In this document: positions 10,814 to 21,215 of the stretch, in pieces
Numbering within the stretch: position 1 is the first letter of the stretch
Layout: every line of letters starts with the position of its first letter
Assembly: GCA_964017125.1 (NCBI GenBank)
Contig: CAXHKU010000896.1
Span: 1-64,000 of the forward strand
DNA from: Flabesymbios commensalis
Taxonomy: Eukaryota > Annelida > Polychaeta > Terebellida > Flabelligeridae
Direction: 5' to 3'
Length of the DNA: 64,000 nt
The notes under the pieces: model-generated
Database searches by the model: none
Told to the model about the DNA's origin: nothing
What the model saw: the letters and a program-made list of their open reading frames with translations, nothing else
Program-made: the position numbers and the translations under genes

Positions 10814-11144
10814 TTTCTATAATATAGCTGCTATTAAAATTGAAAGTAAACATCATTTGATCAGCAATATATATGTGTCACCCAAGGGTACATAGCAAGA
10901 AACCATAAGGTGACATATATAAAAAGTCACCCAAATGTGTGTTTTTTGCATGAGCATGATAGTGGTTTACCTTTAGGTGACACAAATAAAAGTATATGTT
11001 ACAAAAACGTAAATATTAAAAAATGCAACATATATAATCATTTTGTACAGGTCTGTTGTTGTTTGTATCTATTCAGACCCTCTTTTTCGTCTATACTACA
11101 GATTTAATAGAGGTGTCACCCAAAGGTTCACTTTTAGATCATGT
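10814..11144 (+). repeat. Direct repeat, copy 2 (~330 bp)
   Basis: Second copy of 9995-10317. It differs by a few substitutions and small insertions (for example a GTGTG expansion after CACCCAAAT). High similarity makes this duplication younger than those at 4.4-5.1 and 5.8-6.5 kb. Confidence 0.8.
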
Positions 11145-11164
11145 CACCCAATGGTCGCATTTAC

Positions 11165-11167
<3 letters not shown>

Positions 11168-11212
<45 letters not shown>
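11168..11212. repeat. (TA)n microsatellite
   Basis: Over 40 bp of uninterrupted alternating TA following the second direct repeat. A short frame through it encodes only Ile-Tyr repeats and is not a gene. Confidence 0.95.
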
Positions 11213-11214
<2 letters not shown>

Positions 11215-11559
11215 TTAAACTAACTAGGTTGTTGGGACTTGCAGGTTAAACATTGATATTGGGACCAAACAGAACCACTGGCGGCAGGACGTCAGTATTT
11301 TTTGTATGTATTGGGTTCAATCAGTTAAATATAAAATTAACAATATATATGCCACTTTTTTCATTTTATCGGATGCTTACGGAAGGTATACAGTTTCATT
11401 GTAAAACATAACTACTGGCACACAGTCCCAATAACATTAAAATATTATTGGTACTTCTTTAAGAGTTATTGGGACGCCATGAGTAATTAGGTTTACAAAG
11501 TGTGCAGTGCAGCGAGCCCCACTTCACCAAGATATCAGAATATCATATTATTTCTGCTA

Positions 11560-12200
11560 TATTAACATTCCGATGCCTAGAGTATCACATGCCTAATTTA
11601 GTTAATTAGAGGTGATCGCAGACGTCATTTATGTGTATGTCCCAATAATATATACATAGTCTCAAATCAGTAAGGTATATATAATAGTGAGTAGGCCTGT
11701 ATATTAGTGCTTCATTTTACTAACACAAGGGTATTTGCATAATAATACTAATTCTATATTTTCATTATGGGGCTAGACAATTATATCGCTCATAATATGT
11801 TAAACTTCTGGGGGCAATACTGTCATAATGCTCATGTGTCACCCTTTGTGGTCCAGAGTTTCACGTATATTATTTATTTAATCCACTGTGGACTCAACTA
11901 TCAAGTGTTTTTTCATGTTAACCTTTGGGTGCCTAGAGTATCACATATATTACCAATCTGGAGGCTAGAGACAATCATATTTCTTCTATACTAACCTTCT
12001 GATGCCTAGAGTATCATATCTCTTGATTAAATTATTAACCCTCTGCGAACTAAAGTACGGTAACACATGTATTGACCTTCTGGGATCCAGACTATCACGT
12101 ATCTCAATTATTAACCCTATGCGAACTAGACTAGCATATTTGTTAACCTTTGGATGCCTAGAGTATCACATGGCTTATATTTTACTATCACACGGTCATC
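11560..12200 (+). repeat. Degenerate ~40-bp tandem block, copy 1
   Basis: Units with loose consensus CTAGAGTATCACATGT followed by about 10 bp, then ATTATTAACCCTCTG. CCTAGAGTATCAC-like cores recur roughly every 30-50 bp from about 11575 to 12170. The block opens with the landmark GGGGCTAGACAATTATATCG (11768), which recurs at 14853 and 21184 and marks the same position in later cassettes. No protein is encoded; frames through it reflect the repeat. Confidence 0.7.
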
Positions 12201-12230
12201 GGTCTATTACTACTACTATTAAAGGTATTG

Positions 12231-12320
12231 CCAGTCTAACATTTGTACAATGGTGGGCCACCCTAGAAGACGTTGGGCCGACGTTGTACAAATGTTATAC
12301 AAATGTTGTGTGTTTGCTGG
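12231..12320. mobile_element. Small hairpin element of the GTTGG/TTTGCTGG type
   Basis: AACATTTGTACAA (12238-12250) is exactly complementary to TTGTACAAATGTT (12284-12296). The loop carries GACGTTGGGCCGACGTTG. It ends in TGTGTGTTTGCTGGG, which matches the CCAGCAAACAC terminus seen near 63700 and the CCGGCGAACAC ends at 58952-59062. Probably a short non-autonomous DNA element or its remnant, lying at the edge of the satellite domain. Confidence 0.5.
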
Positions 12321-12737
12321 GAACATGTTTAGACTTTTTAAAATACACTTTAGGGCATAAAATGAACCTCGGACAATAAAGTGTCATTAACCATACAATT
12401 TAGTGTCATTTCATCATTAACGATACAATTTAGTGTCATTTCATTCAACAATTTAATGTATATTTAGAGAAAAGAATAATATTGCTCATTTTGCCTAACA
12501 TAAGGTTATTTTCTTAAGTATGCGAATTAAATCTTTTCTTAATGCCAACAAAAATAACCAGTAATAATACAGGCCATCGCAGAAGTCAACTAGCTTGTGC
12601 CCCAATAAAGTGTACATGGTCCCAAAAAGTTATATAATTATATAGTAGAGTCTACTATTCATCGATTTATCTACTTTTAGGGTATCTCTAATTTAAACCT
12701 TTTCAAAATAGCCAAAAAACGAGAGTCTTCAAAGAAT

Positions 12738-12985
12738 TAGAGGTCATCAGAGACGTCATTTATCTATATGTCCCAATAATATATATATGGTCCCAATAAG
12801 ATATATACAGAGACGTCATTTATCTATATGTCCCAATAATATATATATGGTCCCAATAAGATATATACACAAACGTTATTTATCTATATGTCCCAATAAT
12901 ATATATATATATATGGTCCCAATAAGATATACAGAGACGTCATTTATCTATATGTCCCAATAATATGGTCCCAATAAGATATATA
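12738..12985 (+). repeat. 60-bp AT-rich tandem repeat, block 1
   Basis: Head-to-tail units built from GACGTCATTTATCTATATGT, CCCAATAATATATATATGG and TCCCAATAAGATATATACA. There are about four units with a 60-bp period, some with short deletions or TA expansions. Confidence 0.85.
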
Positions 12986-13144
12986 CAAGGCTTAGTATAC
13001 TAGTACTTGATTTTACAAAAACAAGGCTATTAAATACAAATTCCATATTTTCAAAATGACACAAAATTAACTGTAAATCCTTAGTGATTTAGAATATATA
13101 TCGGAGATCACCTACCTAGATTTACTTTGAATACGTATGGTCAA
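12986..13144 (+). repeat. Cassette spacer preceding LINE fragment 1
   Basis: Carries TTAGTATACTAGTACTTGA, GGCTATTAAATAC and GATTTACTTTGAATACGTAT. The same spacer recurs at about 15616-15782, 19465-19626 and 22536-22699. Three of the four copies lead into the LINE tail. Confidence 0.7.
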
Positions 13145-13713
13145 GTAGATAGATAGATATATAAAACTTCTAATGCGCCTAAATCCCTGTATGACAAGCT
13201 CAGAGGCGCTTCAAACCAAATCGTATTCAAGAATCGTGTCCATGGACAGTCAAAGTCATCAGAGTGAGAGGAACTATTAGGATGCAAAACAAGATGCAAA
13301 GAAGTGTGTTTTTAATTTTTTGCGGAAGATGGAATACGTCTCAGCTGTTCGTACTTCTGCAGGAAGGGAATTCCGGAGGTATGGAGCAACAACAGCACGA
13401 AAAAGCATCAGAACCAGCCTCGGTTTTAGGAGAGCGAGGTCGAATAAGCTGTCTAGTTCCTGAGGCACGGGTTCTTTGTTTTTCTGACAATGACAATAAT
13501 TCTCGAAGGTAGACAGGCTGATTAGTATGGAGTGTTTTATATACCAGAGTGTTAATTTTGAAAACAATCCTGTACTTGATTTTGCGCCAATGTAACGATT
13601 TGAGAACAGGTGTTATATGGCATAACTTAGATACATACGACTTGAGCTAATGAGTTTTGCACTCGCTGTAACTGTTTCATGTATTTGTCTTAAACATTAA
13701 AAAGTTAAGAATT
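13145..13713 (-). mobile_element. LINE 3' fragment, cassette copy 1
   Basis: Minus-strand 3' end of a CR1/Jockey-type LINE. The tail is (TATC)n at 13145-13161, and a 3' UTR with GCGCCTAAATCCCTG precedes it. The C-terminal coding piece reads EPVPQELDSLFDLALLKPRL, followed in another frame by NSLPAEVRTAETYSIF and KTHFFASC. This is the usual C-terminal block of such LINEs. It has at least one frameshift. The coding remnant stops abruptly at the minisatellite junction near 13713. The fragment also occurs at 15783 and 22700 at the same cassette position. Confidence 0.8.
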
Positions 13714-14252
13714 CCAGTAGGATGGGTGTGTGAGCAAAGACCGGGCTTGTGAGCAGTAGGATATGTCTGCGACTAGTAGGACAAGTGTGCGAAAAGTAGG
13801 ACGGGTTTGTGAGCAGTAGGACGGGTGTACGACCAGTAGGGCGGGTGTGTGAGCAGTAAGACAGGTGTGTGACCAGTAGGGCGGGTGTGTGAGCAGTAGG
13901 GCGGGTGATCGTGTATGAGCAGTAAGACGGGTGTGTGACAAGTAGGACGGGTATGTGAGCAGTAAGACGGGTGTGTGACCAGTAGGGCGGGTGTGTGAGC
14001 AGTAGGGCGGGTGATCGTGTATGAGCAGTAAGACGGGTGTGTGACCAGTAGGACGGGTATGTGAGCAGTAGGATGGGTGTGCGACCAGTAGGGCGGGTGT
14101 GCGACCAGTAGGGCGGGTGTTCGACCAGGAGGATGGGTGTGCGACAAGTAGGACGGGTGTATGAGTAGTAAGACGGGTGTGTGTCCAGTAGGATGGGGGT
14201 GTGACCAGTAAGACGGGTGTGTGACCAGTACGACGGGTGTGTGAGCAGTAAG
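13714..14252 (+). repeat. 20-bp minisatellite, block M1
   Basis: About 27 units near the consensus CCAGTAGGACGGGTGTGTGA. Variants include GAGCAGTAAGACGGGTGTGT, CGACCAGTAGGGCGGGTGTG and an ATCGTGTAT expansion near 13909 and 14012. The same string of variants occurs twice within the block, showing internal duplication. Minus-strand frames are open throughout but are a product of the repeat. Confidence 0.95.
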
Positions 14253-14839
14253 ATATAATATGTAAGGTAGTGTATACTATTCCTCGATTTATTTATTGTC
14301 AGGTTCTTTCTAATATCATAGTAGCTCTAATTCGAACTTTTTCTTAATATCTAAAAAAACGATTCTTAAAAGAATTAAACGAATTCCTAGAAGTCATTTA
14401 TCTATACGTCCCGATAATATATACATGGTCCCAATAAGGTATATACGAGAGTTAGTAGGGCTATACTAGTACCTAAATTCACAAACACAAGGCTATGTTC
14501 ATAATAATACTAATTAAATATTTTTATCATGACAGAAAAATTAACTAAGAGTCCTTAAAGAATAAAAAATATATGTGTTTCAAATACGTATAGAAGGTCC
14601 TAAAAAGATATAAATAGGGAAGAGTATACTGGTGCTGGATTTAACTGAGACAATGCTATTTTGATGATAATACTAATTCCTGACACAAATAAGAAAAGAA
14701 ACGCTACATGGGCTGGATTATCATATTTATGCTTTATTAACCTTCTGATCCCTACAGTCCATAGTCCACACGTGTTATTTACTAGCCCTCTGCGGACTAG
14801 AGTATCACATGTTTCCAGGGGCGTGCCAATCATGACTCA
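14253..14839 (+). repeat. Cassette spacer after M1
   Basis: Starts AGATATAATATGTAAGGTAG and passes through TTCCTCGATTTATTTATTGT, CCCGATAATATATACATGGT and TGATGATAATACTAATTCCT. It closely matches 20588-21180, so these two spacers form a pair within the higher-order array. Short frames near 14661-14846 and 20992-21177 encode the same peptide only because the DNA is duplicated. Confidence 0.7.
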
Positions 14840-15326
14840 TGTCTAAACACTGTGGGGCTAGACAGTTATATCGCTCATAATATTTTAAACTTCTGGGGGC
14901 TATAGTATCACATTGCTCTTGTGTCAGCCTTTGTGGTCCAGAGTTCCACGTATATTATTTATTTAATGCTCTGTGGACTAGACTATCATGTTTCTTTTAT
15001 CTTACCCTTTGGGTGCCTAGAGTATCACATATATTACCAATCTGGAGGCTAGAGACTATCATATTTCTTCAATACTAACCTTCTGATGCCTAGAGTATCA
15101 TATCTCTTAATCTAATTATTAACCCTCTGCGAGCTAGAGTAACACATGTATTGGCCCTCTGGTGTCCAGACTATCACATGTCTCAATTATTAACCCTATG
15201 CGAACTAGACCAGCATATTTGTTACCTTTGCATGCCTAGAGTATCACATGGCTTATATTTTAGCTGGTGGCTGGACTATCACGTGTATATCAGGTTTAGA
15301 ACGTCACGTGTAATATGTATTATCAT
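14840..15326 (+). repeat. Degenerate ~40-bp tandem block, copy 2
   Basis: Begins at GGGGCTAGACAGTTATATCG and runs through CCTAGAGTATCACATATATT, GGAGGCTAGAGACTATCATA and AACCCTATGCGAACTAGACC. It aligns unit by unit with 11767-12180 and 21740-22180. Confidence 0.75.
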
Positions 15327-15615
15327 CAGAGACGTCATTTATCTATATGTCCCAATAATATATATATGGTCCCAATAAGATATATACAGAGACGTCATTT
15401 ATGTATGTGTCCCAATAATATATATATGGTCCCAATAAGATATACAGAGACGTAATTTATATATATGTCCCAATAATATATATATGGTCCCAATAAGATA
15501 TATACAGAGGCGTAATTTATCTATATGTCCCAATAATATATATATAGTCCCAATAAGATATACAGAGACGTCATTTATCTATATGTCCCAATAATATATA
15601 TATGTTTCCAATAAA
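15327..15615 (+). repeat. 60-bp AT-rich tandem repeat, block 2
   Basis: About five units of GACGTCATTTATCTATATGT plus CCCAATAATATATATATGG. Alternating units lack a TATA step before AGAGACGT, making roughly 56- and 60-bp subtypes. Confidence 0.85.
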
Positions 15616-15782
15616 ATATATACAAGGGTTAGTATACTAGTGCTTAATTTTGCAAACACAAGGCTAATAAATACTAAATCAATATTTTCATAATGACACA
15701 AAAATTAACTGTAAATCCTTACTGATTTAGAATATATCTCGGTAATCACCTACCTAGATTTACTTTGAATACGTATGGTCAA

Positions 15783-16371
15783 GTAGATAGATAGATATAT
15801 AAAACTTCTAATGCGCCTAAATCCCTGTATGACAAGCTCAGAGGCGCTTCAAACGAAATCATATTCAAGAATCGTGTCCATGGTCAGTCAATGTCATCAA
15901 AGTGAGAGCAACATGAGGTCAAACTATTAGGATGGATAACAAGATGCAAAGAAGTGTGTCTTTAATATTTTGTGGAAGATGGAATACGTCTCAGCTGTTC
16001 GTACTTCTGCAGGAAGGGAATTCCAGAGGTATGGAGCAACAACAGCACGAAAAAGCATCAGAACCAGCCTCGGTTTCAGGAGAGCGAGGTCGAATAAGCT
16101 CTCTAGTTCCTGAGGCACGGGTTCTTTGTTTTTTCTGACAATGACAATAATTCTCTAAGGTAGACAGGCTGATCAGTATGGAGTGTTTTATATACCAGAG
16201 TGTTAATTTTGAAAACAATTCTGTACTTGGTTTTAAGCCAATCCAACGAATGGAGAACAGGTGTTATATGGCAGAACTTAGATGTCTTACATACGACTCG
16301 AGCTAATGAGTTTTGCACTCGCTGTAACTGTTTCATGTATTTGTCATCAACATTAAAAAGTAGAGAATTCC
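15783..16371 (-). mobile_element. LINE 3' fragment, cassette copy 2
   Basis: Same fragment as 13145-13713. On the minus strand it reads WNSLLFNVDDKYMKQLQRVQ, then NSLARVVCKTSKFCHITPVL, a break, RASGTRELIRPRSPETEA, and NSLPAEVRTAETYSIF. This is the RT thumb and C-terminal region of a CR1/Jockey-type LINE. The coding part is cut at WNSLL, precisely at the minisatellite edge. The (TATC)n tail is at 15783-15800. At least two frame breaks are present. Confidence 0.8.
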
Positions 16372-17533
16372 AGTAGGATGGGTGCTGAGCAAAGAACGGG
16401 TTTGTGATCAGTGGGATGTGTCTGCGACTAGTAGGACGGGTGTGCGAAAAGTAGGACGAGTGTGTGACCAGTTGAACGGGTTTGTGAGCAGTAGGACGGG
16501 TGTACGACCAGTAGGATGGGTGTACGACAAGTAGGACGGGTGTGTGACCAGTAGGACGGGTGTGTGAGCAGGAGAACGGGTGTGTGACCAGTAGGACGGG
16601 TGTGTGACCAGTAGGACGGGGGTACGACAAGTAGGACGTGTGTATGACCAGTAGGATGGGTGTGTGACCAGTAGAACGGTTGTGTGACCAGTAGGACGGG
16701 TGTGTGACCAGTGGGACGAGTGTGTGACCAAAAGGACGGGTGTGTGACCAGTAGGACGGGTGTATGAACAGTAAGACGGGTGTGTGACCAGTAGGACGGT
16801 TGTGTAACCAGTAGGACGGATGTGTGACCAGTGGGACGAGTGTGTGACCAGAAGGACGGGTGTGTGACCAGTAGGACAGGTGTGTGACCAGTAGGACAGG
16901 TGTGTGACCAGTAGAACGGGTGTGTGAACAGTAAGACGGGTGTATGAGCAGTAGGAAGGGTGTGTGAGCAGTAGGACGAGTATGTAACCAGTGGGACGGG
17001 TGTGTGGCCAGTATACGATGGGTGTGTGACCAGTAAGACGGGTGTGTGACCAGTAGGACGGGTGAGTGACCAGTAGGATGGCTGTGTGACCAGTAGGATG
17101 GGTGTGTGAGCAGTAGGTTGGGTGTTTGAGCAACAGAACGGGTGTGTGATCAGTAAGACGGGTGTGTGACCAGTAGTATGAGTGTGTGACTAGTAGGATG
17201 GGTGTGTGACCAGTAGAACAGGTTTGTGACCAGTAGGATGGGTGTGTGACCAGTGGAACATGTTTGTGAGCAGTAGGACGGGTGTGTGAGCAGTAGGATA
17301 GGTGTGTGACCAGTAGGACGGGTTTGTGAGCAGTAGGTTGGGTGTGTGACAAGTAGAATGGGTGTGTGAGCAGTAGGACGGGTGTGTGACCAGTAGGACG
17401 GGTGTGTGACCAGTAGGACGGGTGTGTGACCAGTAGGACAGATGTGTGAGCATTAAGACGGGTATGTGACCAGTAGGACGGATGTGTGAGCAGTAAGATG
17501 GGTGTGTGACCAGTAGGACGGGTGTGTGAGCAG
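16372..17533 (+). repeat. 20-bp minisatellite, block M2
   Basis: About 58 units near CCAGTAGGACGGGTGTGTGA. Most units are exact or differ at one or two positions, with occasional GAGCAGTAGG, GGGACGAGTG or GACCAGTAGAACGGG variants. A 314-codon minus-strand frame crosses most of it and is repeat-encoded only. Confidence 0.95.
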
Positions 17534-17756
17534 TAAGGTATAATATGTAAGGTAGAGTATACTACTCCTCGATTTATTTAACGTGAGGTTTTTTCTAAGG
17601 CTATAGTAAGTCTTATTCAAACATTTTCATAATAATTATCTAAAAACAAACGAGTCCTAAAAGAGTTAGTAGTAATCCCAGAAGTCATTTATCTATATGT
17701 CCCAATAATATATGCCCGGTCCCAATCAGATATATACAAGGGTTAGTATACTAGTA
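17534..17756 (+). repeat. Cassette spacer after M2
   Basis: Starts GGTATAATATGTAAGGTAGA and contains CTACTCCTCGATTTATTTAA, CCCAATAATATATGCCCGG and GGGTTAGTATACTAG. It continues after the SINE at about 17997-18080 with ACTAATACTAATTAAATAT. Confidence 0.65.
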
Positions 17757-17769
17757 TTTGATTTCACAA

Positions 17770-17983
17770 TGTTTCTTCCCCATCCACGTGTGAAAGTTGG
17801 TATTGTGGGGAGCCTCCGTGACCGAGAGGTAGCGTGCTCGGCCTCAGACCGCCAGGGTTCGAATTTCGAATCCTGTGTCTAGAGGACAGTGTCATCTCAA
17901 TCATCTCACCATCCTCAGGAGGTTCTCCTGGCCCAGTTTAGCCTATATGTGCACAAAGGTGGCCTAAAGCCCGATTCATTTCA
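17770..17983 (+). mobile_element. SINE1, 5'-truncated copy in a cassette spacer
   Basis: Starts at ATGTTTCTTCCCCATCCACG, so the first tRNA-like head is missing. The second tRNA-like region (GTGACCGAGAGGTAGCG and GGTTCGAATTTCGAATCC) and the 3' body (CCTGGCCCAGTTTAGCC) are complete. It is flanked by a perfect 13-bp target-site duplication, TTTGATTTCACAA, at 17757-17769 and 17984-17996. Other cassettes lack the insertion at this point, so it postdates the amplification. Confidence 0.9.
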
Positions 17984-18079
17984 TTTGATTTCACAAACAC
18001 AACGTTATTTTCATACTAATACTAATTAAATATTTTTATCGTGACAGAAATATAGTCCTTAAAGAATAAGAATATATCT

Positions 18080-18760
18080 CGTCACCCTTTGTGGTCCAGA
18101 GAGTTTCACGTATATTATGTATTCAATCCTCTGTGGACTAAACTTTCAAGTTTATTTTACCTTAACCTTTGGGTGCTTAGAGTGTCACATATTACGTATT
18201 TGGAGGCTAGAGACTATCATATTTTTTCTTACTAACCTTCTGATGCCTAGAGTACCATATATTTTAATGTAATTATTAACCCTCTGCTACTAGAGTAACA
18301 CATGTATCGACCCTCTCGGGTTTAGACTATCACGTGTCTCAATTATTAACCCTATGCGAACTAGACTATCATATTCGGATGCCTAGAGTATCGCATGGCT
18401 TATATTTTAGCTATCTGGTGGCTAGAATATCACGTGTATATCACGTTTAGAAAATCAGGTGTATCATGTTTTAACCCTTTCATATAAATTATATGGCTCA
18501 TAGTATGTTAACTTTATGGAGGCTATGGTATCACATTGCTCATGTGTAACCCTTTGTGATCCAGAGTGTTACGTGTATCATTTATTTATTTTTCTGTGGA
18601 TTAGACTGTGATATTTCTGGTATTTTAACCTTCGGATGCCTGGAGTATCACATGTCTTATATATTAGCTCCCTGGAGGGTAGATTATCACGTACATATCA
18701 GATTTATAGTATCGCGTGTCTGAATTATTAACCTGATGTTAATTAGAGGTGATCGCAGAT
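18080..18760 (+). repeat. Degenerate ~40-bp tandem block, copy 3
   Basis: CTTTGTGGTCCAGAG, GGGTGCTTAGAGTGTCACAT, GCCTAGAGTATCGCATGGCT and AACCCTATGCGAACTAGACT recur in the same order as in the other blocks. A second, more diverged run follows from about 18480 (GGCTCATAGTATGTTAAC, GCCTGGAGTATCACATGTCT). This copy therefore looks internally duplicated. Confidence 0.7.
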
Positions 18761-19626
18761 ATCATTTATATGTATGTCCCAATAATATATAAATAGTCCA
18801 AATAAGGTATATATATAATGGCGAGTAGGCCTATACTAGTGTTTCATTTTACTAACACAAGGTTATTTGCATAATAATAATAATTCTATATTTTCAAAAT
18901 GACACGAGCATTAACTGGGAGTCCTTATAGAATAAACATATATATCAGAAGTCGCTTATATATGTGTTTGAAATACGTATACATGGTCCCAACAAGATTA
19001 ACATGTGTCCCAATAAAATATACATTGTCCCTTTAACAGTTTAGATATAAATATGTCTTAATAAAATATATATTGTACCTTTAACAGTTCAAACACAACA
19101 TCAATGGTATTACAAAATTGTTTTTAATATGGCGTGTTTTATGGGAATACTTTGTGATTTATGCCTTTCTTCATTTGCCTACTTTAAAAATACATTTCAG
19201 GGCATAAAATGAACATTCGGACCAAAAAGTGTCGTTAACCATTTATACAGCAAAAAGTCCCAAAAAGTTATATATATATATATATAGTACAGTATACTAC
19301 TCCTCGATTTATCTAATGTGAGACTATTTTTAAAGTATCTCTAATTCAAACCTTTTTATAATAGCTAAAAAACGAAAGTCTTTAAAGAATTAGAGGTCAT
19401 CAGATACGTCATTTATCTATATGTCCCAATAATATATATATGGTCCCGATAAGATATATACAAGGGTTAGTATACTAGTGCTTGATTTTACAAACACAAG
19501 GCTATTAAATACTAATTCAATATTTTCATAACGAGACAAAAATTACCTGTAACTCCTTACTGATTTAGAATATATCTCGGTAGTCACCTACCTAGATTTA
19601 CTTCGAATATGTATACATGGTCTCAA
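18761..19626 (+). repeat. Cassette spacer lacking the LINE fragment
   Basis: Contains CCCAATAATATATAAATAG, a (TA)n run near 19269-19284, one 60-bp unit (about 19400-19460) and the GGTTAGTATACTAGTGCTTG spacer. It ends CGAATATGTATACATGGTCT and passes directly into minisatellite at 19627. Where three other cassettes carry a ~570-bp LINE fragment, nothing intervenes here. Confidence 0.7.
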
Positions 19627-20587
19627 CGACCAGAGGATGGGTGTGCGACCCATAGGACGGGTGTGTGACCAGTAGGATGGATGTGTGACCATTAGGATGG
19701 GTGTGTGACCAGTAGGTCAGGTGTGCGACCAGTAAGACGGGTGTTCGACCAGGAGGATGGGTGTGCGACAAGTAGGTCGGGTGTATGATCAGTAAGACGG
19801 CTGTGTGTCTAGTAGGATGGGTGTGTGACCAGTAGGACGGGTGTGTGACTAGTAGGACGGGTTTTTAAGCAGTAGGGTGGGTGTGCGACCAGTAGGGCGG
19901 GTGTGCGACCAGTAGGTCGGGTGTATGAACAGTAAGACGGCTGTGTGTCCAGTAGGATGGGTGTGTGAGCAGTAGGACGGGTGTGTGACCAGTAGGATGG
20001 GTGTGCGACTAGTAGGACGGGTTTTTGAGCAGTAGGGTGGGTGTGCGACCAGTAGGGCGGGTGTGCGACCAGTAGGACGGGTGTTCGACCAGGAGGATGG
20101 GTGTGCGACAAGTAGGACGGGTGTATGAGCAGTAAGACGGAAGTGTGTCCAGTAGGATGGGTGTGTGAACAGTAGGGCGGGTGATCGTGTTTGAGCAGTA
20201 AGACGGGTGTGTGACCAGTAGGACGGGTGTGTGAGCAGTAAGACGGATGTGTGTCTAGTAGGATGGGTGTGTGAGCAGTAGGACGGGTACGTGACCAGTA
20301 GGACGGGTGTGTGACCAGTAGGATGGGTGTTCGACTAGTAGGACGGTTGTGTGAGCAGTAGGATGGGTGTGCGACCAGTAGGGCGGGTGTGCGACCAGTA
20401 GGATGGGTGTTCGACCAGGAGGATGGGTGTGCGAAAAGTAGGACGGGTGTATGAGCAGTAAGACGGAAGTCTGTCCAGTAGGATGGGTGTGTGAACAGTA
20501 GGGCGGGTGATCGTGTTTGAGCAGTAAGACGGGTGTGTGACCAGTAGGACGGGTGTGTGACCAGTAAGACGGGTGTGTGAGGAGTAA
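19627..20587 (+). repeat. 20-bp minisatellite, block M3
   Basis: About 48 units near CCAGTAGGACGGGTGTGTGA, with more CGACCAGTAGGGCGGGTGTG and AGCAGTAAGACGG variants than M2. A set of variant units (including GTTCGACCAGGAGGATGG and the GTGATCGTGTTTGAGC expansion) repeats about every 280-320 bp within the block, a second level of periodicity. Confidence 0.95.
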
Positions 20588-21208
20588 GATATAATATGTA
20601 AGGTAGAGTATACTATTCCTCGATTTATTTATTGTCAGGTTCTTTCTAATGTTATAGTAACACTAATTTGAACTTTTTCTTAATATCTAACCAAAACGAT
20701 TTTTAAAAGAATTAAACGAAATCGTCATTTATCTATACGTCCCAATAATATATACATGGTCCCAATAAGATATATACAAGGGTTAGTAGCGTTATATTAG
20801 TACTTAAATTCACAAACACAAGGCTATGTTCATAATAATACTAATTAAATATTTCAATTATGACAGAAAAAATTACCTAAGAGTCCTTAAAGAATAAAAA
20901 TATATGTGTTTCAAATACGTATACAAGGTTCTAAAAAGATATAAATAGGGAAGAGTATACTGGTGCTGGATTTAACTGAGACAATGCTATTTTGATGATA
21001 ATACTAATTCCTGACACAAACAAGAAAATAAACGCTACATGGACTAGATTATCATATTTATGCTATATTAACCTTCTGATCCCTACAGTCTATAGTCCAC
21101 ACGTGTTATTTACTAGCCCTCTGCGGACTAGAGTATCACATTTTTCAAGGGGCGAGCCAATCATGACTCATGTCTAAACACTGTGGGGCTAGACAGTTAT
21201 ATCGCTCA
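20588..21208 (+). repeat. Cassette spacer after M3
   Basis: Close match to 14253-14880, starting AGATATAATATGTAAGGTAG and ending at GGGGCTAGACAGTTATATCG, immediately before the LINE insertion at 21216. No gene is present. Confidence 0.7.
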
Positions 21209-21215
21209 TAATATT

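Noticed and set aside
13264-13512. Plus-strand frames (13264, 15932) over the LINE fragments
   Set aside because: They are antisense to the LINE C-terminal coding sequence and recur only because the LINE fragment is duplicated.
13714-14252. CRISPR-like array of short units
   Set aside because: Units are contiguous 20-mers without unique spacers, in a eukaryotic context; a minisatellite explains them.
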